Positions 43,235 to 52,826 of a DNA stretch of 64,000 bases are shown here, one piece after another. The translations under genes and the position numbers were made by a program. A model generated the notes under the pieces. That model made no database searches, was not told the origin of the DNA, and was given only the letters and a program-made list of their open reading frames with translations. The stretch covers positions 310,001 through 374,000 of the forward strand of contig NZ_WBWE01000001.1 of assembly GCF_008932435.1 (NCBI RefSeq), in the 5' to 3' direction. How positions within the stretch are numbered: position 1 is the stretch's first letter; each line of letters opens with the position of its first letter. The DNA comes from Brucella pseudintermedia (GTDB lineage: Bacteria > Pseudomonadota > Alphaproteobacteria > Rhizobiales > Rhizobiaceae).

Positions 43235-44406
43235 TGAATGCCGGAGCGGGGAACAGTCTTTTGGAGCGCGCAGGCCGCGTAGCGGCCATAGCGGGTAAAT
43301 TTTCCGATAGCGTCGATAAGGAAGGCCGCTTCCCGCGCGAAGCAATCGATGCGATGAAAGCTGAAAATTTGCTTGGCATTCAGGTGCCGAGCCAACTCGG
43401 CGGAGAAAGCGCGGAGATTGACCAGATTGCGGAACTGTGCTGCATTCTCGGCCAGTCCTGCGCGTCGAGCGCCATGATCTTCGCCATGCATCACATCAAG
43501 CTTTCAAGCTTGGTGGAACACGGCCAGGCGATCGAATGGCACCGGGATTTCATGCGCAAGGTCGCGAAGGATCAGCTGCTGCTGGCCTCCGCCACCACCG
43601 AAGGCGGCATTGGCGGCGATCTGCGCAATTCGATCTGCGCTATCGAAGTAGAAGGCGACAAGTGTCGCTTGGAAAAAAACGCCACGGTCATCTCCTATGG
43701 CACCCATGCGGATGCAATTCTGATCACATCGCGCTCCCATAAGGACGCCGCATCATCCGATCAGGTGATGACGGTGTTTACGAAAGACCAGTACACGCTT
43801 GAAAAGACGCATGATTGGGACACGCTCGGCATGCGCGGAACCTGCTCGGAAGGGTTTGTGTTCCGTGGCGAGGCCGATAAGGTGCAGATCCTGCCGCATC
43901 CTTTCGCGGAAATCGCAGCGCAGTCCATGCTGGCCCAGTCGCATACGCTATGGAGCTCGCTGTGGTATGGCATCGCCGTCGATGCGGTCAACCGGGCGCA
44001 GGCCTTTGTACGCGCCGCCGCAAAGCGCAATCCCGGCGCACCGCAGCCGGGCGCTCTGCGCGTTGCCGAAGCATCCAACATGCTGCAGATGCTCAAATCC
44101 GAAATCGTCGCCTGCCTCAAAACCTATCGTGAAGCGAAACACGATCCCGACAAGCTCGCCTCGATGGGCTTTGCGATTGCAATGAACAATCTCAAGATTG
44201 CCGCTTCACAGACGATCCTCCAGATCATCAATCACGCCATGCTGGTTTGCGGCATCATGGGCTACAAGAACGGTACGCCTTTCAGTCTCGGACGCCATCT
44301 GCGCGACGCGCATTCGGCGCAGCTGATGATTTCAAACGAGCGCATCCTCGGCAATACGGCCACCATGCTGCTCATCCACAAACAGAACACCAGCCTTTTG
44401 GGATAA
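43234..44406 (+). CDS. Acyl-CoA dehydrogenase-like flavoprotein
   Basis: The 390-residue protein has the N-terminal helical, middle beta ([38 protein letters not shown]) and C-terminal helical domains of acyl-CoA dehydrogenases. The C-terminus does not show the usual YEGT catalytic Glu motif but [18 protein letters not shown], more like flavin-dependent hydroxylases of this fold. It may oxidise or hydroxylate the aminoacyl group held by the carrier protein. Start overlaps the carrier-protein stop by one base. Confidence 0.8.
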   Translation: MNAGAGNSLLERAGRVAAIAGKFSDSVDKEGRFPREAIDAMKAENLLGIQVPSQLGGESAEIDQIAELCCILGQSCASSAMIFAMHHIKLSSLVEHGQAIEWHRDFMRKVAKDQLLLASATTEGGIGGDLRNSICAIEVEGDKCRLEKNATVISYGTHADAILITSRSHKDAASSDQVMTVFTKDQYTLEKTHDWDTLGMRGTCSEGFVFRGEADKVQILPHPFAEIAAQSMLAQSHTLWSSLWYGIAVDAVNRAQAFVRAAAKRNPGAPQPGALRVAEASNMLQMLKSEIVACLKTYREAKHDPDKLASMGFAIAMNNLKIAASQTILQIINHAMLVCGIMGYKNGTPFSLGRHLRDAHSAQLMISNERILGNTATMLLIHKQNTSLLG

Positions 44407-44411
44407 CCGAC

Positions 44412-45320
44412 ATGGATGCTCAGAGATCATTCCTCGACCGGCTTTTCGATTCCGGTCTGCTGATCGACACCGGCGTGGAAGGTCTTTACGGACGCTCCGG
44501 CCAGTTCGAAGATGTCATCCAGGCATTTGAACGCCTAATTGACCGTACCGGAGGCAATGACGGCGCCGAAGCGATCCGCTTCCCGCCCGGCATGAACCGC
44601 GCTTTCTTTGAAAAAAGCGGCTACATGAAAAGCTTCCCGCAGTTGGCCGGCACCGTGCACAGCTTCTGCGGCTGCGAGCTTGACCATATCAACCTGATCA
44701 AATGCATGGATGAAGGCAAGGACTGGACGCTGGAGCAGAAGGCAACGGACATCGTTCTGACGCCAGCCGCCTGTTATCCGCTCTATCCGACCGTCGCCAA
44801 GCGCGGACCGCTGCCGCAGGGCGGCGGGCTTTACGATCTGCAATCCTATTGCTTCCGCCACGAACCATCGGTCGACCCTGCCCGCCAGCAGTTGTTCCGC
44901 ATGCGCGAATATGTCCGCATGGGCACGGAAGCCGATGTAATGGCGTTCCGCCAGCTCTGGATCGACCGTGGCACGGAAATGATGAAGAGGGTCGGATTGC
45001 CGGTCGAAATCGACGTCGCCAACGACCCGTTCTTTGGACGCGCGGGCAAGATGCTGGTCAACAATCAGCGCGACCAGAACCTGAAATTCGAACTGCTGAT
45101 CCCGATCACCAGCGTCGAAAAGCCGACCGCCTGCATGAGCTTCAACTATCATCAGGATCAGTTTGGCGTGAAGTGGGGCCTCTCGCTTGATGACGGTTCT
45201 GTGGCGCACACCGCCTGCGTCGGGTTCGGGCTGGAACGCATCGCGCTGGCGCTCTTCCATCATCACGGTCTGGATGTTGATATCTGGCCGGAAAACGTAC
45301 GCAAGGAATTGTGGGGCTGA
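44412..45320 (+). CDS. Amino acid:[carrier protein] ligase (class II aaRS-like)
   Basis: A 302-residue homologue of the catalytic core of atypical (methanogenic-type) seryl-tRNA synthetase lacking a tRNA-binding arm. Motif 2 is YCFRHEPSV and motif 3 is [12 protein letters not shown]. Cys121, Glu166 and Cys269 have the spacing of the zinc ligands of Bradyrhizobium amino acid:[carrier protein] ligase. Those enzymes adenylate glycine or alanine and load it on the phosphopantetheine of a dedicated carrier protein. Here the carrier protein lies two genes upstream. The amino acid cannot be read. Confidence 0.88.
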   Translation: MDAQRSFLDRLFDSGLLIDTGVEGLYGRSGQFEDVIQAFERLIDRTGGNDGAEAIRFPPGMNRAFFEKSGYMKSFPQLAGTVHSFCGCELDHINLIKCMDEGKDWTLEQKATDIVLTPAACYPLYPTVAKRGPLPQGGGLYDLQSYCFRHEPSVDPARQQLFRMREYVRMGTEADVMAFRQLWIDRGTEMMKRVGLPVEIDVANDPFFGRAGKMLVNNQRDQNLKFELLIPITSVEKPTACMSFNYHQDQFGVKWGLSLDDGSVAHTACVGFGLERIALALFHHHGLDVDIWPENVRKELWG

Positions 45321-45328
45321 TCGCGCTC

Positions 45329-46309
45329 ATGCAGGCTGTCTTTCCGAACATCGCGCCCGACCGTTACACGCCGCACGCTTTGCATGCCCAGACGCGTATC
45401 TGGCCGGAAACCAACTGCTATGTCGATCTGTGGATCGAAGTGTTGGCGACCTTGGGCGTCGCCCCGGAAGCCATGCTCTGTTTCACGCTGACGCAGGATT
45501 TCGAGGGCGACCAGTTCACCTTCTTCAAGGTGCCGCTGGAAGACCTCGAAGCCCTTTATGGCGTGCGGGCAACAGAGCTTGCAATTTTCGACCGCGTGGA
45601 AAGCCATGTCGCCGAGCAGATCGCACGCGGACGGCTGTGCATGGTCGAAATGGATAGCTACTTCATGCCGGATACGCATGGCGTCAGCTATCGCACCGAA
45701 CATGGCAAGACCACCATCGCCATCAACCGCATGGATGTTGAAAATCGCCAGCTCGATTATTTCCACAATGGCGGTTTCTATCATCTGGCGGGCGAGGATT
45801 TCGACGGCGTTTTCCAGCGTCATCTGACGGAAACCGACCTGCCCTTCCTGCCCTATACGGAATTCGCCAAGTTTCCGAAGCATGTGCCGGATGAAGCGCA
45901 TCAACGACGCGTCGCTGAAATTCTTCTGCCGCGCCATTTTGCGCGCAGACCGAAGGAAAACCCGATCCGCGCCTTTGCGAGTGTGTTCCCTGCTCAGGTG
46001 GAAGCAATCGCGGAACGCCCATTCGGCTTCTTCCATAAATATGCATTCAACACGCTGCGCCAGCTCGGCGCCAATTTTGAGCTGGCCGCCAGCCATCTTG
46101 AGTGGCTCGGACAAGGCAAGCGCTTTGCAACGGCCTCCGCAGATGCCTTGCAAATCGCGGAAATGGCAAAGGCGGTTCAGTTCCAGCTTGCCCGTGCCGT
46201 CATGCGCAAGAAGTTCGACGCGTTGGCCGGAACGCTTCAAGCGGCAGCAGATGCCTGGGATCGGCTGATGGCAGCGCTTGCAACGGAACTCGGTCGCGAT
46301 GCCGCTTGA
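45329..46309 (+). CDS. DUF1839 family protein, possible acyltransferase
   Basis: A protein of about 326 residues known only as DUF1839. Cys30 in PETNCYVDLWIE, His125 in RTEHGKTTIAIN and Asp136 could form a cysteine triad, and the pattern (Cys near the N-terminus, D-x-Y-x-x-P, then His) reminds of the BtrH acyltransferase of butirosin synthesis, which takes an aminoacyl group from a carrier protein. This is my inference. An ATG at 45329 is taken; a GTG at 45311 is also possible and would overlap the ligase by ten bases. The C-terminus overlaps the next gene. Confidence 0.75.
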   Translation: MQAVFPNIAPDRYTPHALHAQTRIWPETNCYVDLWIEVLATLGVAPEAMLCFTLTQDFEGDQFTFFKVPLEDLEALYGVRATELAIFDRVESHVAEQIARGRLCMVEMDSYFMPDTHGVSYRTEHGKTTIAINRMDVENRQLDYFHNGGFYHLAGEDFDGVFQRHLTETDLPFLPYTEFAKFPKHVPDEAHQRRVAEILLPRHFARRPKENPIRAFASVFPAQVEAIAERPFGFFHKYAFNTLRQLGANFELAASHLEWLGQGKRFATASADALQIAEMAKAVQFQLARAVMRKKFDALAGTLQAAADAWDRLMAALATELGRDAA

Positions 46310-48749
46310 AATCAATCCGACGAGCCGCCCGCTCTCGACCGGGTGGCGGCTTGTTCTCACCGGCCCGGATGCGGCGCAAACGCCGCATCATGTCAAGTCC
46401 GATGACAGCATCAATGATGCTCCCGTGCCCGGAACGGTCGCGGAAGCTCTGGAGGGTGCCGGACGTTTCAACCGAAAAAACCCCGCGCCCCTCGACAACC
46501 AGGACGCCTGGTATTTCCTCGATCTTGAGGAAACGCCCGGTCCCGCCACGCTCCATTTTGGCGGGCTTGCCACGATATGCGACATCTTTTTCAACGGCGA
46601 ATTGCTGCTGCAAACGGACAGCATGTTTCTCAGCCAAGATCTACCCGTTACGCTGACCGGCAAGGACGAACTTGCGCTCTGTTTTCGGGCACTCGCGCCC
46701 CGTCTCAATCAGAAAGGCCCGCGTGCTCGCTGGCGCACGCAGCTGATGAATACGCAAGGTTTGCGTCTCGTACGCACGACCGCGCTTGGCTATATGCCGG
46801 GCTGGTGTCCGGAAGTTCATGCCGTAGGGCCATGGCGTCCAGTTACTATCAGCCGTACCGATGCTGAAACCATATCCGGTATCGCAATTCGGGCAAGACT
46901 GAGCGAAACAGGCGATGGCGAACTCGAAGCCAGTTTCAGCTATAGCGGCAAGGCCGAAATACTCACCCTCCATTGCGCAGGGCAACAGGCCACTTGCGAA
47001 CAGCAGAACGGCGATCAGTGGACAGCGAGACTGACGCTTTCCAATATCGAACCATGGTGGCCACACACCCACGGCAATCCGACGCTTCATGATGTTGAAC
47101 TTTCTCTCGACGAGGTAACCCGATCGTTGGGACGCACCGGCTTTCGCCGGATCGAAGTCGATCGGGGGCCGGACGGCAAGGGTTTTGCACTCAGGATCAA
47201 TGGCGAGAAAATCTTCTGTCGCGGTGCAGTATGGAGTTCAGCCGATATCGTTCGCCTTCCCGGTACCCGCCGCGACTACGAACCATGGCTGAAGCTCGCG
47301 CAGGAAGCGAGCATGAACATGCTGCGATTGAGCGGCATTACCGCCTATGAAACACCCGATTTCTACGCACTTTGCGACGAACTGGGCGTCATGGTCTGGC
47401 AGGACTTCATGTTCGCCAACTTTGATTACCCGGTGAAGGACGAGGCATTTGTCAGGAATGTGCAGGCCGAAGCGCGTCAGCTTCTCGCCGCCGTGCGCCA
47501 TGCGCCATCGCTGACCGTCCTTTGCGGTGGCAGCGAAATCTATCAGCAAGGCGCGATGGTGGGCTTGCCGGAAGCGACCTGGAAAGGACCGCTGACCGAG
47601 GAAATCCTGCCCGCTATCGCAAACGAACTTTGCCCGTATATCCCCTATGTGCCGAACTCGCCCTGCGGCGGCGCCCTTCCCTTCATCAGCAATGAAGGTG
47701 TCAGCCATTACTACGGCGTGAGTGCCTATTGCCGCCCGCTGGAAGATGCGCGACGGGCAGACGTGCGATTTGCGACCGAATGCCTCGCCTTCTCCAACGT
47801 GCCCGAAGCACGCACGCTGAAAACCCATCTCGATGTGCCGCCTGTTCATGATCCGCGCTGGAAAGCACGCGTGCCACGTGATCGCGGCGTGTCCTGGGAT
47901 TTCGAGGATGTGCGCGACGCCTATCTGGAGATGTTATACGGTTACGATCCGGCGCGGCTGCGACGCGAGGATGCGGAACAATATCTCCACCTTTCCCGCG
48001 CCGTCACGGCGGAAGTAATGGAAGCGACCTTTGCCGAATGGAGGCGTCCGGGAAGCACCTGCTTCGGCGGGCTTGTCTGGATGTTCCAAGACCTTCTGCC
48101 CGGAGCCGGGTGGGGCATGATCGATGCGACCGGCGAGCCCAAAGCCTCGTGGCACGGCCTCAAGCGCGCCTTCCGTCCGCAACAGCTCGCCTTGACCGAC
48201 GAAGGCGTCAACGGCCTTGCGATTCATGTTCTGAACGAACAGGCGGAATCCGCTGACTTTTCGCTTAAACTAGCGTGTCTGCGTGCTGGTTCGCAGCCAG
48301 TGGTTTCGGCCCGTCGTGAAATTTCGATTGGCGGTCGTTCAGCGATCACCATCCCCGCAACTGACCTGTTCGGCGCATTCTTCGATATCACCTACGCCTA
48401 TCGCTTCGGCCCTCCGGCGCATGACGTGACGGTGGCGCGATTGAAACGTAATGATATTACTATCGCCGAAGCCTTTCACTTTCCGCTCGGACGGACAAAG
48501 GCCTTTCATGACGCCGCTGTCGAAGCCGTCATTGTGGAAGAGAACGGCAACTGGTTCCTTGATCTCACAGCGCCGGTTCTGGCTCAATCCGTCAGCATCG
48601 ATGCGGGCGATTGGCGCGCAGCGGAGAACTGGTTTCACCTTGCGCCCAACGCGACGAAACGCGTGGCCCTCATCCCGCGTCATGAAACGCCACAGAAGCC
48701 AACAGGCGAAATCCGCATCGCCGGGTCGTCACGGATCGTCTGGTTCTAA
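46299..48749 (+). CDS. Glycoside hydrolase family 2-like (beta-mannosidase-like) protein
   Basis: An 816-residue protein with the GH2 layout: N-terminal jelly-roll (LHFGGLATICDIFFNGELL), immunoglobulin-like domains, (beta/alpha)8 barrel from about residue 280 (FCRGAVWSSADIVR, MNMLRLSGITAYE) and C-terminal beta domains. The acid/base Glu413 is kept but follows Gly-Gly-Ser, not the usual Asn; the putative nucleophile is Glu494 in RFATECLAFSNVPE. So it may be catalytic with altered specificity. Start ATG overlaps the DUF1839 gene by eleven bases, so the two are translationally coupled. No signal peptide is visible. Confidence 0.8.
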   Translation: MPLEINPTSRPLSTGWRLVLTGPDAAQTPHHVKSDDSINDAPVPGTVAEALEGAGRFNRKNPAPLDNQDAWYFLDLEETPGPATLHFGGLATICDIFFNGELLLQTDSMFLSQDLPVTLTGKDELALCFRALAPRLNQKGPRARWRTQLMNTQGLRLVRTTALGYMPGWCPEVHAVGPWRPVTISRTDAETISGIAIRARLSETGDGELEASFSYSGKAEILTLHCAGQQATCEQQNGDQWTARLTLSNIEPWWPHTHGNPTLHDVELSLDEVTRSLGRTGFRRIEVDRGPDGKGFALRINGEKIFCRGAVWSSADIVRLPGTRRDYEPWLKLAQEASMNMLRLSGITAYETPDFYALCDELGVMVWQDFMFANFDYPVKDEAFVRNVQAEARQLLAAVRHAPSLTVLCGGSEIYQQGAMVGLPEATWKGPLTEEILPAIANELCPYIPYVPNSPCGGALPFISNEGVSHYYGVSAYCRPLEDARRADVRFATECLAFSNVPEARTLKTHLDVPPVHDPRWKARVPRDRGVSWDFEDVRDAYLEMLYGYDPARLRREDAEQYLHLSRAVTAEVMEATFAEWRRPGSTCFGGLVWMFQDLLPGAGWGMIDATGEPKASWHGLKRAFRPQQLALTDEGVNGLAIHVLNEQAESADFSLKLACLRAGSQPVVSARREISIGGRSAITIPATDLFGAFFDITYAYRFGPPAHDVTVARLKRNDITIAEAFHFPLGRTKAFHDAAVEAVIVEENGNWFLDLTAPVLAQSVSIDAGDWRAAENWFHLAPNATKRVALIPRHETPQKPTGEIRIAGSSRIVWF

Positions 48750-50524
48750 TTCCGCAAGGCGAGCGAGCGGATGGCATCGATATAGATTTCGCGTGAATGC
48801 TCCGGCGTCAGATTGTGGTCGGCATCGGGAACAATGGCTACCGACACATTGTCGAAGCCTTGCACGCCGGTGCCAGCCTGATCGAAATAGAAATTGAAAT
48901 GTTCGCGCCCGGTGTCCTTTTCAGCATAGACCAGCGCCAGCGGTACCTCGCGCTGTTTCAATTCGCCGAAGGCTGAATAAACCGCCCTCCCTTCTGGCGA
49001 GCGGCTGCGCAGAAGCTTGCGTGCCAGCCCGCGAACACGCCCGACAACCCCGCGCGCAAGGTTGCGCAGGATGGCGCGGATATCCAGTTCACCGCGAAAC
49101 AGACGCAGGAATGTTTCGATTCGGAGTGCGCGACTGCCATAATCCTCCAGCGTGCGATTGCCTTCACGAACGGCATCGTCAACCGAACGTCCCGGTGCCC
49201 AGTAAAACGTAACCGGATTGACCAGAACCGCGCCGGAAATCCGCTCATCCTTGACGGCACAGTGGAACCCCAGAAACGCGCCGCTGCATCGTCCGGCCAC
49301 GATAGGGCGGCCCCAGCCAAGAGCGTCGAGATAATCAAGGGCTTCGGCAACATCGGCCTCCGGACCATGGGTGTAAAGCACCTGTTCCGGCATGCCCGGA
49401 TTGGGTGGGCTATCGCCAGCATTGGCAATATCGAAGCGCAGGGATGCTATCCCTTCCCGCGCAAGCTTGCGTGCCATATCGACGGTGGTACGGCCCCACC
49501 CGATCCGCCGGTCATAGGATGATGACAGGAACATGACCGTCCTGCCCTGACGCTGGCCCAAAGGCGCGCAGAGAACGCCGGAAAGACGATTGCCCGAGCC
49601 GAAAGAAACGGGCGTCTCGACAAAGTCATCGCCCGTCAGCGTACCGCCCAAAGCGCTTTCGTCCGGCCTGTTTTGTGCTGGCCTGGAGCCAGCAAGACCG
49701 GCCACCCAATCGACGAGCCGGTCCGCGACCTCCAGCGGCAGGCGCGAGATGACCGGATTGGAAATCAGCTTATCGTAATCGGGGAATGCCTCAACCGTCA
49801 CGTCGCTGCCAAGCTTTTCCAACTGGGACGCCAGTTCGGTATCGTTCGAGCGATCTGTTCGCGCGAGCAGAAGACATTGCGGTGCAGGCGCCACTTCCAA
49901 TGACAGAAGATTGATCTTCTTCACATCGGCAGCCACCTCCGGCTGCATTGTCAACGACGCGATGGAAACGCTGTTCTTGATCCTTTGCTCGTCCGTCAGT
50001 CCCAGATCGGCATCGACCATGCTCGACCAGACGGCGAGTTCCCGCGTGTAGAACCGTCCGGAAATAACCGGAGCCAGGAGCGCCAACGCCGCAACGCCCT
50101 CTATCTGTGAAGCGGTTTCGGCGGCAACGGCTGCTCCGAGGCTTTGCCCGATGATAACGATACGGCTCGCCCCCGACACGGCGCGTGCTTTCCGCGCGGC
50201 CTCGACCAGCGTAACGCGCCAGAGGTCCATGCCCTTTGAAAAATCGATGTCGTCGCGGCTGTCGCCGGTCCCCGGCCAGTCAAAACGGAAGGAGCCTATG
50301 CCCCGCGCCGAAAGCCTGTCAGCGATGATGCGCCAGAACTTTCGCGTCGTGCAGAGTTCCTCAAGCCCCCAGGGACTCGCAAACAGGACGACCGTATCGA
50401 GAGCTTGCCCCGCGGGCCGCTCATAAAGCCCGAGCGTATCGCAGAAAACGACAGGGCTGGCGGCAGGCCGCATGATATTTGCCGATTGCCCGAAGGATGT
50501 CGTGTTTTCCACCCTGTCATCCAT
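48746..50524 (-). CDS. Tandem alpha/beta hydrolase
   Basis: A protein of about 592 residues holding two alpha/beta-hydrolase domains in one chain. Domain 1 has GQSLG with Ser128; its expected His is not obvious (FPDYDKLISNPVIS). Domain 2 has GRCSG with Cys413 at the nucleophile position, and a clear His in DADHNLTPEHS. Each half resembles the two hydrolases that accompany exosortase systems. It converges on the GH2-like gene with a four-base overlap. The start at 50524 (MDDRVENTTSF) is favoured; an ATG at 50629 would add 35 residues of poor quality. Confidence 0.75.
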   Translation of the reverse strand: MDDRVENTTSFGQSANIMRPAASPVVFCDTLGLYERPAGQALDTVVLFASPWGLEELCTTRKFWRIIADRLSARGIGSFRFDWPGTGDSRDDIDFSKGMDLWRVTLVEAARKARAVSGASRIVIIGQSLGAAVAAETASQIEGVAALALLAPVISGRFYTRELAVWSSMVDADLGLTDEQRIKNSVSIASLTMQPEVAADVKKINLLSLEVAPAPQCLLLARTDRSNDTELASQLEKLGSDVTVEAFPDYDKLISNPVISRLPLEVADRLVDWVAGLAGSRPAQNRPDESALGGTLTGDDFVETPVSFGSGNRLSGVLCAPLGQRQGRTVMFLSSSYDRRIGWGRTTVDMARKLAREGIASLRFDIANAGDSPPNPGMPEQVLYTHGPEADVAEALDYLDALGWGRPIVAGRCSGAFLGFHCAVKDERISGAVLVNPVTFYWAPGRSVDDAVREGNRTLEDYGSRALRIETFLRLFRGELDIRAILRNLARGVVGRVRGLARKLLRSRSPEGRAVYSAFGELKQREVPLALVYAEKDTGREHFNFYFDQAGTGVQGFDNVSVAIVPDADHNLTPEHSREIYIDAIRSLALRN

Positions 50525-50659
50525 GCCCGATGCATCCCTAATCACAGAAGTACCATCCTGCAATAATGGAAATCGTGCACAGCACCAAGGATTTATCGCA
50601 ACGTTTGCGAAAGCGTAGCCCTGCCGCACATCAGGCGTGGCAGGGCAACAGTCGGAAGA

Positions 50660-51736
50660 TTAGGCCGCTGGCTTGGTCTTTTCGCCTTCCAGCAGCTTCT
50701 CGTGGCGCAGCAGCATCCCGTAGAGATCACGCGGCTCGTCGGGGTCGGCCAGCAGATCCAACTGCTCGTAGAGGCCGGTATCCTTCAGCTTGTCGCGCAC
50801 ATAACGCAGAGCCGAAAAATCTTCCGTGGCGAAACCAACGGAATCGAACAGCGTGATCTGGCGAGCGTCCTTGCGGCCGGTGATCTTGCCGGTGATGACT
50901 TCCCAAAGCTCATTGACCGGATAATCTTCCGGCAATTGCTGGATTTCACCTTCGATGCGGGTCTGCGGCGGATATTCGACAAAAATGTCGGAACGGCGCA
51001 GAATATCGCCGTGCAGTTCCGTCTTGCCGGGGCAATCGCCGCCGACCGCGTTGATGTGCACACCGGCGCCGACCATATTGTCGGTGAGGATCGTCGCATT
51101 GGCCTTATCGGCGGTGACGGTGGTGATGATATCAGCGCCTTCCACTGCTTCTTCAACCGTCTTGCAGGCAACGATGTCGAAACCGGCACCTCGCAGGTTG
51201 CGAATGCACTTGGCGGTCGCTTCCGGGTCGAGATCGTAAAGACGCAGCTTATCTACACCCAGGATCGCCTTGAACGCCAGCGCTTGAAATTCGCTCTGCG
51301 CGCCATTGCCGATAATCGCCATCGTGCGGGCATTCTTCGGGGCCAGATGTTTTGCGGCAACCGCCGAAGTTGCTGCGGTGCGCAGCGCGGTCAGGATCGT
51401 CATTTCGGTCAAAAGCATCGGATAGCCGCTGCCCACATCGGCCAGAACGCCGAAAGCCGTAACCGTCTGAAGCCCCTCACGCGTGTTTTTCGGGTGGCCG
51501 TTTACATATTTGAAGCCGTAGAGCGTACCATCGCTCGTCGGCATCAACTCAATCACGCCTTCCTTCGAGTGCGATGCCACACGTGGCGTCTTGTCGAAAT
51601 TTTCCCAGCGGCGGAAGTCTTCTTCAACATAATCGGCGAGCTCCTTGAGGAAGGTCTCGACGCCGACGGAAAGCACCAGCTTCATCATGTGATCGACACT
51701 GACGAAGGGGACGATATTGAGGTTCGGTTGGGTCAT
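50660..51736 (-). CDS. ocd: Ornithine cyclodeaminase
   Basis: The enzyme converts L-ornithine to L-proline and ammonia with bound NAD. The 358-residue protein has the OCD/mu-crystallin fold, NAD motif (MAIIGNGAQSEFQALAFK) and substrate residues (YGFKYVNGHPKNT, INAVGGDCPGKTELH with the catalytic Asp). AAGGAG stands five bases before ATG 51736; another ATG is one codon upstream. Arginase is 38 bases upstream in the same operon, so arginine goes to ornithine and then proline. Confidence 0.92.
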   Translation of the reverse strand: MTQPNLNIVPFVSVDHMMKLVLSVGVETFLKELADYVEEDFRRWENFDKTPRVASHSKEGVIELMPTSDGTLYGFKYVNGHPKNTREGLQTVTAFGVLADVGSGYPMLLTEMTILTALRTAATSAVAAKHLAPKNARTMAIIGNGAQSEFQALAFKAILGVDKLRLYDLDPEATAKCIRNLRGAGFDIVACKTVEEAVEGADIITTVTADKANATILTDNMVGAGVHINAVGGDCPGKTELHGDILRRSDIFVEYPPQTRIEGEIQQLPEDYPVNELWEVITGKITGRKDARQITLFDSVGFATEDFSALRYVRDKLKDTGLYEQLDLLADPDEPRDLYGMLLRHEKLLEGEKTKPAA

Positions 51737-51774
51737 CATTGCTCCTTGAGCATTTGGCAGCCAGACGCGCTGCA

Positions 51775-52695
51775 TCAGTAACTGATGGTCGGACGATCCA
51801 TGACGCTGCGGCCAAGCAGGCTCGCCATCAGGTCCACCATGACGGTGGCGGTTCGTCCGCGCTCATCGAGAAAAGGGTTGAGTTCCACCAGATCGAGGCT
51901 CGTCACCAGCCCGCTGTCGTGCAGCATTTCCATGATGAGATGGGCTTCACGGAAGGTTGCGCCGCCCGGTACCGTGGTGCCGACGGCAGGCGCGATGGAC
52001 GGGTCGAGGAAATCGACATCGAGGCTGACATGAAGAAGTCCGTCTTCGGCTTTCACGCGCTCAAGGAAGCGGCGCAACAGGGCGGCAACGCCGTGCTCGT
52101 CAATCAGGCGCATATCATAGACGGCAACCTCGGTCTTCTTGATTGCTTCCCGTTCCGCGGGATCGACGCTGCGAATGCCGAGCATGCAGACATTTTTTGG
52201 ATCGACCGGCGCGGCGAGCTTGGGGAAATAGCCTTCAAAGCCCTTCTGGCCGGTATAGTAAGCGACAGGCGTGCCATGCAGATTGCCGCTGGTCGTCGTT
52301 TCCAGCGTGTGGAAATCCGTGTGGGCATCGAGCCACAGCACGAATTGCTTGCGTCCCTTTTCTGCGGCACGACGCGCAATGCCCGGAACGGTGCCGGCAG
52401 CCAGAAGATGGTCGCCACCGAGGAAGATCGGGAAACCGTCCGCGCTTTCGCGATAGGCGGCTTCGCTGATTGCCTCGATCCAGGCAACGGCATGAGGCAG
52501 AGCCTTGATTGCAGGGTTGGGATGCTCCAGCGGACGTTGCGCAGCCGGTGCGAGATTGCCGAGATCGGTAAACTCGTGGCCGAGTTCTTCGATAGCCGAG
52601 GCGACGCCTGCGGCACGGTAGGAATCCGGGCCCATATTGCAGCCCACGCGGCCAGTACCTTCCTGAACGGGCAGTCCCAGAATCTTGCAATGCAT
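51775..52695 (-). CDS. rocF: Arginase
   Basis: Arginase hydrolyses arginine to ornithine and urea using two manganese ions. The 306-residue protein has the metal motifs GGDHLLAAG, WLDAHTDFHT and SLDVDFLDPSIAPAVGT. Length is normal for the family. The operon rocF-ocd is divergent from an AsnC/Lrp regulator, from which it is separated by an operator-like tandem repeat. Urease elsewhere in the genome may use the urea. Confidence 0.95.
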   Translation of the reverse strand: MHCKILGLPVQEGTGRVGCNMGPDSYRAAGVASAIEELGHEFTDLGNLAPAAQRPLEHPNPAIKALPHAVAWIEAISEAAYRESADGFPIFLGGDHLLAAGTVPGIARRAAEKGRKQFVLWLDAHTDFHTLETTTSGNLHGTPVAYYTGQKGFEGYFPKLAAPVDPKNVCMLGIRSVDPAEREAIKKTEVAVYDMRLIDEHGVAALLRRFLERVKAEDGLLHVSLDVDFLDPSIAPAVGTTVPGGATFREAHLIMEMLHDSGLVTSLDLVELNPFLDERGRTATVMVDLMASLLGRSVMDRPTISY

Positions 52696-52776
52696 AAATT
52701 GGAATCCTTCTCAATATCCAGACCAAGATTCACCATTTACGCTTGGCGATGTGAAGCAACCGGATTGGCAATTTTA

Positions 52777-52818
52777 TCGGTTTGGTTTATCAGAATGTCG
52801 GTTTGGCTTTTCAAAATG
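52777..52818. promoter_or_regulatory. Two 21-bp tandem repeats, probable AsnC/Lrp operator
   Basis: TCGGTTTGGTTTATCAGAATG at 52777-52797 is followed directly by a second copy (TCGGTTTGG, then C, ending in TCAAAATG) at 52798-52818, matching at 18 of 21 positions. The period of 21 is two helical turns. The pair lies between the arginase operon and the divergent regulator gene. CCGGATTGGC at 52760-52769 is a weaker third copy. Confidence 0.7.
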
Positions 52819-52826
52819 GAGAAAGC

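Noticed and set aside
41951-50629. Genomic island inserted at the tRNA-Met
   Set aside because: No repeat of the tRNA 3' end was seen downstream, no integrase is present, and the GC content and codon use look like the neighbours.
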